From Alphaproteobacteria bacterium (GTDB taxonomy: Bacteria > Pseudomonadota > Alphaproteobacteria > SMXP01): DNA of 13,203 nucleotides. The number at the start of each line of letters is the position of its first letter. The first letter of the stretch is position 1. The stretch lies in contig JAJFIM010000385.1 of the NCBI GenBank assembly GCA_021774995.1, positions 1 through 13,203 on the forward strand, given 5' to 3'. A program made the position numbers and the translations under genes. Shown here piece by piece: positions 1 through 7,845 of this stretch. Under the pieces are notes generated by a model. It was not told the origin of the DNA and did not search any database. It saw only the letters and a program-made list of their open reading frames with translations.

Positions 1-62
1 CTTTATCACATATCTGCATAAATCAGGTTTGAGATGACAGCGCGTATCATTCTGCGCTAAAA

Positions 63-86
63 GATTTCATCTTGAAATCAGATGAA
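63..86 (+). promoter_or_regulatory. Leader with two mutually exclusive hairpins before the phosphofructokinase gene
   Basis: GATTTCA (63-69) pairs perfectly with TGAAATC (73-79) across a 3-base loop. TTCATCT (66-72) pairs perfectly with AGATGAA (80-86) across a 7-base loop. The two stems share bases, so only one can form at a time. The second ends two bases before the weak ribosome-binding stretch GAGAGTGA (88-95) of the gene starting at 99. The pairing is seen directly; any role in translation or as a protein operator is inference. I could not place a convincing promoter in bases 1-62. Confidence 0.35.
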
Positions 87-98
87 TGAGAGTGACCG

Positions 99-1253
99 AT
101 GCGCATTGGTATATTAACGGGCGGCGGGGACGTCCCTGGTCTTAATCCCTGTATCAAAGCTATTGTGACGCGGGCGCATGCCCTGGGGTGGGAGACTGTT
201 GGATTTCGCCGAGGTTGGGCGGGGCCGCTTTTCATAGATCCGGAAAATCAGGAGACCATAGATCAGCACACGATTGCGCTGAACGGTTCTGTCGTCCGCC
301 GCATTGATCGCACAGGCGGCACCATTCTTCACACGTCGCGCACCAATCCGGGGAAAGTCTCCGCCGCTGAATTACCCGATTTCCTGCGCACGCCGAAAAA
401 TAAAAATTCACCCGATCCCATTGACTGCACCGCTCACGTCATCCGCGTTTTGGAAAAGTTGAAGATTGATGCGCTCGTCGTGATTGGCGGCGATGATACG
501 CTGTCATATGCGGCGCGCCTGCATCAAGAAGGCGTCAAAGTGGTTGCCTGTCCAAAAACCATGGATAATGATGTGTTTGGCACTGATTATTGTATTGGTT
601 TTGGAACCGCCGTCAGTCGTAGCGTTGAATTTATCGATGCGCTGCGCACCCCGACGGGCAGTCATGAACGCATTGCGGTCATTGAGCTCTTTGGGCGCAA
701 TAGCGGGGAAACCGCCCTCATTTCCGGGTATCTCGCTGCCGCCGACCGCGTGTTAATCAGCGAAGTTCCCTTTGACGTCGATCGTCTTGCCGGATTGATC
801 CTGGCGGATAAGCTGGCCAGCCCCTCCCATTACGCGATTCTTGTCGTCTCTGAAGGCGCGCATATGATGGGAAAAGAAATCGTCGAAACCGGCGCGCCGG
901 ACGCTTATGGCCACCGCAAACTTGGCGGCATTGGGCAGCATCTTGGCGAGGAATTAAAACAGCGCACGCGTCACAATGTCATCAATCAATCACTGGCTTA
1001 TTTGATGCGGTCGGGCGCGCCTAATGCGCTTGATCGCATGGTGGCCATGGCTTTTGGCACGATGGCCGTTCAGTGTTTTGAACAAGGTGAGACCGGCCTG
1101 ATGATGGCGCTTCGGGATGGGAATTATGAAACTGTACCCATTGATATATGTGTCCAGGGCGAAAAACGCGTCGATGTGGCTGAGCTTTATGATGCGGACG
1201 CTTACCGTCCGGTGATACGTCATGTGCGCGGCAAACCAATGTATCTCTACTAA
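99..1253 (+). CDS. pfp: 6-phosphofructokinase, predicted pyrophosphate-dependent
   Basis: Phosphorylates fructose 6-phosphate to fructose 1,6-bisphosphate in cytosolic glycolysis, probably with pyrophosphate as donor and therefore reversibly. The 384-residue protein opens with the nucleotide-loop motif GILTGGGDVPGLN (residues 4-16). GGDD at 130-133 and PKTMDND at 152-158 supply the donor-site residues. In the PFK family, Asp and Lys at the positions equal to E. coli residues 104 and 124 (here D133 and K153) mark pyrophosphate use, whereas ATP enzymes have glycines. D156 matches the catalytic aspartate. Later come ELFGRNSG (effector/substrate region) and the SGAPNALDR sugar-phosphate motif. 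It is longer than the roughly 320-residue ATP enzymes, as expected for this group. The ATG at 99 follows a weak GAGAGTGA and starts just before the first conserved motif. Its TAA overlaps the stop codon of the convergent oxidoreductase. Family assignment is firm; donor specificity is inferred from two residues. Confidence 0.93.
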   Translation: MRIGILTGGGDVPGLNPCIKAIVTRAHALGWETVGFRRGWAGPLFIDPENQETIDQHTIALNGSVVRRIDRTGGTILHTSRTNPGKVSAAELPDFLRTPKNKNSPDPIDCTAHVIRVLEKLKIDALVVIGGDDTLSYAARLHQEGVKVVACPKTMDNDVFGTDYCIGFGTAVSRSVEFIDALRTPTGSHERIAVIELFGRNSGETALISGYLAAADRVLISEVPFDVDRLAGLILADKLASPSHYAILVVSEGAHMMGKEIVETGAPDAYGHRKLGGIGQHLGEELKQRTRHNVINQSLAYLMRSGAPNALDRMVAMAFGTMAVQCFEQGETGLMMALRDGNYETVPIDICVQGEKRVDVAELYDADAYRPVIRHVRGKPMYLY

Positions 1254-4200
1254 GCAAAGCGGGTCATCAATTCACGCATTTGGTTTTGTATTTTTTTAAC
1301 GGATTGCGCCTTAACAGGCCCAAACCCACGGATCTGCCGGGGGAGTTCCGCGATTTTCACGGCGCGGTCCATAGTGTCTCGTTTTAGCCGGCTGAGAAGC
1401 GCGCTTAGCGTTTCTTCATAATTCTGTATCAACGTCCGCTCCATTTTGCGCTCCGCCGTATAGCCGAAAGGATCAAATGCGGTCCCCCGTAAGAATTTGA
1501 ACCGCGCTAAAATTTTAAACGCCGTCATCATCCATGGGCCGAAGGCGCGCTTTTTCGGACGCCCTTCAGCGTCTTTTTGTCCCCCGATAAAAGGCGGGGC
1601 CATGTGAAATTGAATATTGAAATCTCCTTCGAAGACATTGTTGATTTTTTTCCGGAAAGAGCCGTCTGAATAGAGGCGCGCGACCTCATATTCGTCTTTG
1701 TAGGCGAGCAGTTTAAAATATGTATGGGCGACGGCCCTCGTCAGGCGAAAATCTGAATCTTCAATCGCACTCTCGATTTCGCGCGCCCGTGCGACAAACT
1801 TGCGATAGCGATCTGCGTATTTTGCATTATGATACCCGGTTAAAAATGCGCAGCGCCGGTCAATAAGCGCGTCAAGATCAGGCGGCGGCGCGGGGGTTTC
1901 GCCGCTTTCAGCGGTTTGGCGCACGAACCCCATGTCTTCCGCCGCCATGCGCCCCCATGCGAAAGCCATTTTGTTCTTCTCCACGGCAACGCCATTCAGT
2001 TCTATGGCGCGGATGAGGGCCGAAAAAGAGACAGGCGCAAGCCCTTTTTGCCAAGCGAGCCCAAGCAGGAAAATATTTGTAAAAACTGAATCTCCCATGA
2101 GACTTTCCATAAAGCGATTGGCTTCAACGATGGTGAGATTCGCGTCTACATGGTCCAAGGTTTCCAGGCGTTTTTGAGCCTGCATGTCGGCGTCGGGGTT
2201 TAGCACGAATTCGGCGGTTGCTATCTCCGTGCCGTTGGCGACGATTTGAGTATGCCCGACACGCAAGGCGCTCAGAAATTTTTTATCCGTGCCAACGACC
2301 ATATCGCATATAAGAGCCGCATCCGCCATGCCGCTGTCAATGCGCACTTGGTGGAGCTTTTTTGGGTTGGCGCCCAAGCGGATATAGCTCATAACGGCGC
2401 CGCCTTTTTGGGCAAAACCCATGAAGTCAAGAACCGATGCGCCTTTGCCTTCCAAATGCGCCGCCATCGTGATCAGCGCGCCTATAGTTATCAGACCCGT
2501 CCCACCGACCCCGCCGACCAGAAGGTTATAAGGGCGGGTTAATTCTGCGCGGTGGGGGAGGGGCAGCGTGCGCATACGCTGTTTGATTTCCGGTGTTTCG
2601 GCCGACACGGGCGTAGATTTGAGGCGTCCGCCGATCACCGTGACAAAGCTTGGACAAAACCCATTGAGACAGGAATAATCAGTGTTGCAGGAGAAGGGAT
2701 CAATGCGCCGCTTGCGGCCAAACTCCGTTTCAAGTGGAACGACGGAGAGACAGTTCGATTGATCGGAGCAATCGCCGCAGCCCTCGCACACCAAGTCATT
2801 GATGAACACGTGTTTGGAAGGCGCGGGGGTTTTACCGCGTTTGATGTTGCGGCGCTTTTCCGTGGCGCAGATTTGGTCATAAATGAGAACGGTCACGCCT
2901 TTGATGTCGCGCAATTGCCGCTGCACGGCATCGAGCTCATCGCGATGATGAAATGTGGTTCCGGGCGGAAAAGAATTTACGCTATGGAATTTTTGCGGGT
3001 CGTCGCTAACGATAACGATGCGTTTTGCGCCCTCGGCCCAGGTTTGGTGGGCAATTCCGGAAACGGAAATTTTGCCGTCAACCGGCTGGCCGCCAGTCAT
3101 GGCCACGGCGTCGTTAAACAGGATTTTATATGTGATGTTCGCGTCCGCGGCGATGGCCTGGCGGATGGCCATGAATCCAGAATGAAAATACGTGCCTTCG
3201 CCCAAATTTTGAAAAATATGTCCGTGTCCGGTGAATTTCGATTTGGCGGCCCAGTTCACGCCTTCGCCGCCCATCTGGATCAATGAATCCGTATCGCGGT
3301 TCATCCAGGACGCCATGAAATGGCACCCAATGCCCGCCAGCGCGCGGCTCCCTTCGGGCACTTTAGTGGACGTGTTGTGGGGGCAGCCGGAACAAAAATA
3401 AGGCATGCGCCCCGCGCCGCCGGGCGCCGCCACGGCCTTTTTTGTCTCCTCGATAAAACCAAGTTGATCGTCAAAGGAAATGCCCGTGAAAACCCTTGAG
3501 AGGCGCTGCGCGATGATGGGCGCAAGGAGAGAGGGGCTGAGCTCTCCGGTCCAGGGAATGAGGGGCGCGCCTTCCTCGTCATATTTGCCCACCATGCGCC
3601 TCGGCTTGGCGCCTGCATAATCATAAAGAAACTCTTTGAGCTGGCTTTCAATGATCCCGCGCTTCTCTTCAACAACCAGTACTTCTTCCTTGTCGGCGAG
3701 AAAGTGCCTGAGGCCTTCCGTCTCTATGGGCCACACCAGACCGACCTTATAAATATCTACGCCAAGAGATTTTGCGCGCGCGGCGTCAATTCCGAGGAGG
3801 CTGAGGGCTTCCATCAAATCGTGATGTGCTTTTCCGGTGGTGATAAAGCCAAAGCGGGCGCTGGGGAGGTCATAAATTGCGCGGTCAATGGGATTGGCTC
3901 TGGCGAATGCTTTGACCGCTTCGACCTTGGCCACCATGCGCTCCTCGATCTGGGGGCCGGGAAAATCGGGCCAGCGGTAATGGAGACCGCCCGGCGGCGC
4001 TTCAAAGTCCGTCGGCGTTTTGAAAAAGGGTAGTGGCTCAATGTCAATTGAGGCGGCGCCCTCCACCGTTTCGGAAATGGCTTTGAACCCCACCCACATG
4101 CCTGAAAAACGCGAAAGCGCGAATCCGTAGAGACCAAATTCAATATATTCGGCAATGGAGGCGGGATTGAGCGTCGGCATGAACCACGCCATAAAAGCCA

Positions 4201-4738
4201 CATCCGATTGGTGCGACATGCTGGACGAAACGCAGCCGTGATCATCGCCCGCGACCACGAGAACGCCGCCATGGGGGGAGGCGCCATAGGCGTTGCCGTG
4301 TTTGAGGGCGTCTCCGGATCGGTCAACGCCCGGGCCTTTGCCGTACCAGATGGAAAAAACGCCATCGACGGTTTTTGAAGGGTCAGTCTCGACCTGCTGC
4401 GTCCCCAACACGGCGGTGGCGGCCAGATCCTCATTTATGGCCGGCATGAATTCGATTTTGTTCTCTTTCAGATGGGATTGCGCCCGCCATAAGGCTTGAT
4501 CCACGCCCCCTAAAGGAGAGCCGCGATAGCCGCTGATGAATCCGGCCGTGCTGTGTCCTTTGCGGCGATCCAATCGCGCCTGGGAAAGGGCAATCCGCAC
4601 CAGCGCCTGTGAACCTGTGAGATAGATGCGCCCTTCTTGCCGCGTGTAACAGTCTTCAAGACTGTAATCGTCAATCTGGGTGTTTTGGGGCAAGGGCTTG
4701 GGCATCCTTATGGGGCAAGAGCGGCGGCAGTGCGTCAT
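1250..4738 (-). CDS. Indolepyruvate ferredoxin oxidoreductase family protein, single-chain fusion
   Basis: Oxidatively decarboxylates 2-oxoacids (aryl-pyruvates or branched oxoacids by family precedent) to acyl-CoA and CO2, passing electrons to ferredoxin or another acceptor; cytosolic. The 1162 residues fuse the parts that archaea split into IorA and IorB. The N-terminal pyrimidine-binding domain carries GYRGSPLGGVDQ. The central TPP domain shows SGCPHNTSTKVPEG (C452), GIGCHF and MGGEGVNW (489-496). A cysteine-rich segment follows (C651, C654, C657, C663, then C684, C690, C695), a likely Fe-S site. The gamma-type domain begins with VGGVGGTG (741-748), and the last ~300 residues match the C-terminal extension typical of this bacterial family. 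Length is normal and no frameshift is seen. The ATG at 4738 lacks a clear ribosome-binding site; a second in-frame ATG at 4705 would give 1151 residues. It diverges from an Lrp/AsnC regulator, its probable controller. Substrate is not determined. Confidence 0.93.
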   Translation of the reverse strand: MTHCRRSCPIRMPKPLPQNTQIDDYSLEDCYTRQEGRIYLTGSQALVRIALSQARLDRRKGHSTAGFISGYRGSPLGGVDQALWRAQSHLKENKIEFMPAINEDLAATAVLGTQQVETDPSKTVDGVFSIWYGKGPGVDRSGDALKHGNAYGASPHGGVLVVAGDDHGCVSSSMSHQSDVAFMAWFMPTLNPASIAEYIEFGLYGFALSRFSGMWVGFKAISETVEGAASIDIEPLPFFKTPTDFEAPPGGLHYRWPDFPGPQIEERMVAKVEAVKAFARANPIDRAIYDLPSARFGFITTGKAHHDLMEALSLLGIDAARAKSLGVDIYKVGLVWPIETEGLRHFLADKEEVLVVEEKRGIIESQLKEFLYDYAGAKPRRMVGKYDEEGAPLIPWTGELSPSLLAPIIAQRLSRVFTGISFDDQLGFIEETKKAVAAPGGAGRMPYFCSGCPHNTSTKVPEGSRALAGIGCHFMASWMNRDTDSLIQMGGEGVNWAAKSKFTGHGHIFQNLGEGTYFHSGFMAIRQAIAADANITYKILFNDAVAMTGGQPVDGKISVSGIAHQTWAEGAKRIVIVSDDPQKFHSVNSFPPGTTFHHRDELDAVQRQLRDIKGVTVLIYDQICATEKRRNIKRGKTPAPSKHVFINDLVCEGCGDCSDQSNCLSVVPLETEFGRKRRIDPFSCNTDYSCLNGFCPSFVTVIGGRLKSTPVSAETPEIKQRMRTLPLPHRAELTRPYNLLVGGVGGTGLITIGALITMAAHLEGKGASVLDFMGFAQKGGAVMSYIRLGANPKKLHQVRIDSGMADAALICDMVVGTDKKFLSALRVGHTQIVANGTEIATAEFVLNPDADMQAQKRLETLDHVDANLTIVEANRFMESLMGDSVFTNIFLLGLAWQKGLAPVSFSALIRAIELNGVAVEKNKMAFAWGRMAAEDMGFVRQTAESGETPAPPPDLDALIDRRCAFLTGYHNAKYADRYRKFVARAREIESAIEDSDFRLTRAVAHTYFKLLAYKDEYEVARLYSDGSFRKKINNVFEGDFNIQFHMAPPFIGGQKDAEGRPKKRAFGPWMMTAFKILARFKFLRGTAFDPFGYTAERKMERTLIQNYEETLSALLSRLKRDTMDRAVKIAELPRQIRGFGPVKAQSVKKIQNQMRELMTRFA

Positions 4739-4777
4739 TCATTCAAGTTAAGCAATATAACCCATATTATCGGATAA

Positions 4778-4820
4778 TTTCTTTCATTATACTCGTTAAA
4801 TAGATATAATATGAAAGAAA
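4778..4820. promoter_or_regulatory. Divergent promoter/operator between oxidoreductase and Lrp-type regulator
   Basis: A perfect 10-bp inverted repeat, TTTCTTTCAT (4778-4787) and ATGAAAGAAA (4811-4820), flanks an AT-rich core. A consensus TATAAT on the plus strand (4805-4810) could serve the regulator gene. A consensus TATAAT on the minus strand (4791 to 4786) could serve the oxidoreductase, with a partial -35 TTCATA (4815-4810) 18 bases away. The plus-strand -35 is poor (TTCATT, 4783-4788, spacing 16). Each -10 abuts or overlaps an arm of the palindrome, so a bound dimer would touch both promoters. Lrp/AsnC proteins often bind such sites beside their own gene; binding here is inference. Confidence 0.55.
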
Positions 4821-4863
4821 CAATCGGAATTAAGTGTATATTGAAATAGAAAAGTATAAGCGC

Positions 4864-5355
4864 ATGAATTCAGACGACGCGCGTCCGGCGCCGCTCGATC
4901 AAGCTGACCGGCGGATACTGGCGGTTTTGCAGAAGCAGGGGAGGCTGACCAATCAACAGCTTGCTGAACAAGTCAATATGTCGGCGGCGTCTTGCTGGCG
5001 TCGGGTGCGGTCTTTAGAGGAGCGCGGCGTTATAGACGGCTTCGCGGCTCTTCTGAATCGAAAGCGGGCCGGATTTGGTTTTTGCGTTTTTGTCCACATC
5101 ACTTTGGCGCGGCATGTGGCGGTTGATGTGCGGGAATTCGAAGCGGCGCTTCAGGCGCGTGAAGAAGTGCTGGAGTGTTACGCCATGGCGGGCGCCGCGG
5201 ATTTTCTGCTGCGCGTCGTGGCGCCCGACATCGAGAGCTATGATCGGTTTCTGGAAGATTTTATCTTCACTCTGCCGGGACTTGGGCAGGTGAATTCCAG
5301 CATTGCCTTGCGCGAAATAAAATTTGACGTCGCGTTGCCGATTTCAGGCGGCTGA
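4864..5355 (+). CDS. Lrp/AsnC family transcriptional regulator
   Basis: DNA-binding regulator that in this family responds to amino acids or related small molecules. From the ATG at 4864 the protein has 163 residues, the usual Lrp size. It opens with LDQADRRIL (11-19), followed by the winged helix-turn-helix: RLTNQQLAEQVNMS and then the recognition helix up to RVRSLEERGVI (about 27-57). The rest is the ligand-binding and oligomerisation (RAM) domain, with the ECYAMAGAADFLLRVVAPD stretch matching the family's conserved centre. An upstream in-frame GTG at 4834 would add ten residues (173 in all) with no better ribosome-binding site; I prefer the ATG because homologues usually have a short tail before the LDxxDR motif. 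It is transcribed away from the oxidoreductase gene, suggesting that gene and itself as targets. Effector unknown. Confidence 0.9.
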   Translation: MNSDDARPAPLDQADRRILAVLQKQGRLTNQQLAEQVNMSAASCWRRVRSLEERGVIDGFAALLNRKRAGFGFCVFVHITLARHVAVDVREFEAALQAREEVLECYAMAGAADFLLRVVAPDIESYDRFLEDFIFTLPGLGQVNSSIALREIKFDVALPISGG

Positions 5356-5370
5356 ATTTAATCAAAAATT

Positions 5371-6339
5371 TTATATTCTTTCCGCATACCATCTCACTAC
5401 ATCGCCAAGGCCTTGGGCCAGTGGGATGCGGGGGTAATATCCGAGGGCGCGCAGTTTGGAAATATCCGGCGCCCGCCGCGCCGTTTCTCCGGCCGGGGCC
5501 GCACCGGGAATGATGTTGGCTTTGCATCCAAAACAAGCAACAATTTTCCGGGCTAGCTCCGCAATGCTGATCTCTTCCGGATTGCCGATATGATAGATTT
5601 CTTTGTGGCCGCCCTGCTCAATAACTTTCATGAGGCCATCGGTAAAATCTTGAACATGGACGAAAGCGCGGGTCTGATTGCCATCGCCTTTAATTGCGAA
5701 GTCTATGGCGCTGTCTGAGGGCATTTTAGCGCACAGCCTGGCGGCGCGCATGGCCAATTCGGGGATGACGTGCTCATATCCCATGTCGGAACCATAGACA
5801 TTATGGGGCCGGAATATAACAACGCGGTTCATATGACGCGCCGCTCCATGCAACGTCATTAATTCGCAGATGAGTTTTCCGCCGCCATAGGAATATCGCG
5901 GGTTCAGCGGGTCAGGCACGATCAGCGGAACAGATTCGGGCGTCGGCGTCAGGGGCGGGGATTGATAAACCTCTGAACTTGACGCCAAAATGAGATCCGC
6001 AACGCTATGCGCGCGGCACGCGTCCATAACATTCAGCATGCCCCGCACCGCGACATCCAAGACGAGATCCGGTTTTTCATAAAAAAACTTTGTGCCGTTA
6101 ATATAGGCCAAGTGGCACACAATATCGCGGCCCCGGCACGCCTCTTGGACCGTTTCCGCATCCCGTATATCGCCAGAGAAAAAGTCTATCTCAGATGAAA
6201 CGCCTTCAAGACGGTTCGAATCGCCGCGACTCATATTATCAAGCACCGCCACCTGATGTCCGGCTTTCAGAAGCGCGCGTACAAGCGCGTTCCCGATAAA
6301 CCCCGCGCCGCCAGTGACAAGAACGCGCCGCTTGCTCAT
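5371..6339 (-). CDS. NAD-dependent epimerase/dehydratase (extended SDR, sugar-nucleotide type)
   Basis: Probably interconverts or decarboxylates a nucleotide-activated sugar in the cytosol using bound NAD. The 322-residue protein has the Rossmann loop TGGAGFIG (9-16), the acidic end of strand 2 (VLDNMSRGD) that favours NAD, a GDIRD motif, ASSSEVY (119-125) holding the active-site serine region, and the catalytic YxxxK pair Y151/K155 in YSYGGGK. FRPHNVYG follows and is typical of UDP-glucose 4-epimerase-like and UDP-glucuronate-modifying members. The first gene of the pair ends only three bases upstream, so the two are almost certainly co-transcribed. That partner makes a uronic acid, so a uronate epimerase or decarboxylase is a reasonable guess, but the exact reaction cannot be read. 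It converges on the Lrp-type gene with a 15-base gap. Confidence 0.88.
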   Translation of the reverse strand: MSKRRVLVTGGAGFIGNALVRALLKAGHQVAVLDNMSRGDSNRLEGVSSEIDFFSGDIRDAETVQEACRGRDIVCHLAYINGTKFFYEKPDLVLDVAVRGMLNVMDACRAHSVADLILASSSEVYQSPPLTPTPESVPLIVPDPLNPRYSYGGGKLICELMTLHGAARHMNRVVIFRPHNVYGSDMGYEHVIPELAMRAARLCAKMPSDSAIDFAIKGDGNQTRAFVHVQDFTDGLMKVIEQGGHKEIYHIGNPEEISIAELARKIVACFGCKANIIPGAAPAGETARRAPDISKLRALGYYPRIPLAQGLGDVVRWYAERI

Positions 6340-6342
6340 GGC

Positions 6343-7728
6343 TTAAGGTGTCCCGCTTTGGTTTGCGCCATTGCCGAAGGCCAGGTAGTGAACGCCCGGC
6401 ACTGTTGGTTCAGGGGCGCTGCGGTGCTGGGGCCAGAAATCATAAATAATTCCCGGCGCGCGCATCAGGCGCGACATCTGATCTAAGGGAAATTGTGCAA
6501 TCTCGGTTAGGTTGTTGGCAATCACGACAATGTCTGCGTTCTGTAGCGCTTCTTCCAGTGATTCCATTTTATTCAATCTCAAGCTTTCCATATCTTGCAG
6601 AGTGACCATTGGATCAAACCCGCGGGTTTCGGAAAAGTTAAAAAGCCGGCGCAAATGCTCCACCACTGGCCCCGTCATGGAACTGCGGATATCGCCTGTT
6701 TCGGGTTGACCTTTGAACGCGGCGCCGAGCACCGCTAAAACGGGGCGGTTGGAAAATGACGGGAGCTTTTGCGCAAATTTATGTATGGTATTTGCGCCAT
6801 GCAGCGGAAGTCCCTCATTTATGACGCGGGCGACTTTGGGAATTTGCGGCGCGAGCGCTAAATCTTCAAAACTGTCTTGCAACAAATAAGAATCTTTTGA
6901 CAGGCAAGGTCCGCCGACCAGGCCCACTTTTGGAATCTTTGTTCGTTTGTATCCGTCTTGCGCGGCTTCGAAAACTTCATGTGAGTTAAGCCCGAGATGT
7001 TCGCACAGCATGCCGAACTCATTGCTGATGGCAAAATGAATATCCCGCGTGATGTTGTCTATGAGTTTGATAATTTCGGCGGTTTCAATCGAAGACACCG
7101 TAACGATTTTTGGCGTAAGGCGAGAGAAAAGCTTTGCCGCCCGCGCAGCGGCGCGAACGCTTGATCCACCAATAATTTGCGGGAGTTCATGAAGCTCCTT
7201 TATGGCGTTTCCTTCGATAATTCTCTCGGGGCAAAAGGCAATATCGTAATCTTTCCCTGTCCTGTCGAGAATAGGAATGCATATGCTCCGCGTGCTCCCA
7301 AGTTTGAGCGTTGAGCGCAATATCACAAGATCGCCGTCTTTTAGAACCTCTGCGATCTCATGCATGACGTCCTTGATCATGTCCAACCGGCAGCGCTGAT
7401 CCTCATTTATGGGCGTGCCCACCGTGACAATAAAAATGGTTGCGGGGCAGGGCGCCGGTATTTTTGTGCTGACGATAAATTGTTTTTTCTCCAATACGTT
7501 TTTCAGCATTTCCGGCAAGTGAGGTTCAACAATATGAGGCTTTCCGTCTGCGATGTCGGCGGCGCGGCTTGCCATGATTTCAACGCCGTAAACGGTGAGG
7601 CCGCTTTGCGCCAACGCGGCGCCCAGAGGCAGCCCAACATAGCCAAGGCCCAGAATGCAAACATGCCGGTCTGCCTGAGAGGCAACGCTTTTGCTTTGGG
7701 GAGACGGGTAAGGGTTTGCGGTGGGCAT
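6343..7728 (-). CDS. Nucleotide-sugar 6-dehydrogenase (UDP-glucose/UDP-ManNAc dehydrogenase family)
   Basis: Oxidises C6 of a UDP-sugar twice with NAD to give a UDP-uronic acid, a precursor for surface polysaccharide. The 461 residues contain the N-terminal NAD loop GLGYVGLP (27-34), TVGTPINED, the RSTLKLG region, AFCPERIIEG, the central dimerisation helix ETAEIIKLIDNITRD, and GGPCLSKD with the catalytic nucleophile C275. A C-terminal UDP-binding domain with VLGAAFKGQPETGDIRSS follows. The FCPER and NITRD forms resemble the WecC/WbpA (N-acetyl-hexosamine) branch more than classic Ugd, so UDP-GlcNAc or UDP-ManNAc is as likely a substrate as UDP-glucose. The first ~20 residues are a low-complexity Pro/Ser/Gln tail before the Rossmann fold. 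The ATG at 7726-7728 has no strong ribosome-binding site. It is first in a two-gene operon with the epimerase and lies divergent to a glycosyltransferase. Confidence 0.92.
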   Translation of the reverse strand: MPTANPYPSPQSKSVASQADRHVCILGLGYVGLPLGAALAQSGLTVYGVEIMASRAADIADGKPHIVEPHLPEMLKNVLEKKQFIVSTKIPAPCPATIFIVTVGTPINEDQRCRLDMIKDVMHEIAEVLKDGDLVILRSTLKLGSTRSICIPILDRTGKDYDIAFCPERIIEGNAIKELHELPQIIGGSSVRAAARAAKLFSRLTPKIVTVSSIETAEIIKLIDNITRDIHFAISNEFGMLCEHLGLNSHEVFEAAQDGYKRTKIPKVGLVGGPCLSKDSYLLQDSFEDLALAPQIPKVARVINEGLPLHGANTIHKFAQKLPSFSNRPVLAVLGAAFKGQPETGDIRSSMTGPVVEHLRRLFNFSETRGFDPMVTLQDMESLRLNKMESLEEALQNADIVVIANNLTEIAQFPLDQMSRLMRAPGIIYDFWPQHRSAPEPTVPGVHYLAFGNGANQSGTP

Positions 7729-7831
7729 GGTTAAAATTCTTGTGATTAGAAGCGGATTGTTGTTACCTGTACTTTTGGACCGTTAGCCGCAAAATGACAA
7801 GCCTTGGGCGCTTTAGAGTTTACGCGCCATA

Positions 7832-7837
7832 AAGGAG
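7832..7837 (+). promoter_or_regulatory. Ribosome-binding site that fixes the glycosyltransferase start
   Basis: AAGGAG lies eight bases before the ATG at 7846. It is the best Shine-Dalgarno sequence in the window and argues for that ATG over the in-frame TTG at 7804. A short GGCGC/GCGCC inverted repeat (7807-7811 and 7824-7828) precedes it. The rest of the 117-base gap from 7729 shows no clear promoter. Confidence 0.75.
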
Positions 7838-7845
7838 AAATATAC

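Noticed and set aside
2552..3286. Long open frame (244 codons) on the plus strand inside the oxidoreductase gene
   Set aside because: It is antisense to the conserved TPP and cysteine-rich regions of a firmly identified gene; the translation shows no recognisable motif and no ribosome-binding site.
3814..4434. Open frame of 206 codons on the minus strand in another frame within the oxidoreductase gene
   Set aside because: Shadow of the real frame in GC-rich DNA; its Arg/Pro/Ser-rich composition is typical of an off-frame translation.
4834..4863. GTG at 4834 as the start of the Lrp-type regulator
   Set aside because: It adds only a ten-residue, Lys/Ile/Glu-rich tail with no better ribosome-binding site; kept as an alternative start, not the preferred one.
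7804..7845. TTG at 7804 as the start of the glycosyltransferase
   Set aside because: The ATG at 7846 has a strong AAGGAG eight bases upstream, and the added residues would be read from the leader and the ribosome-binding site itself.
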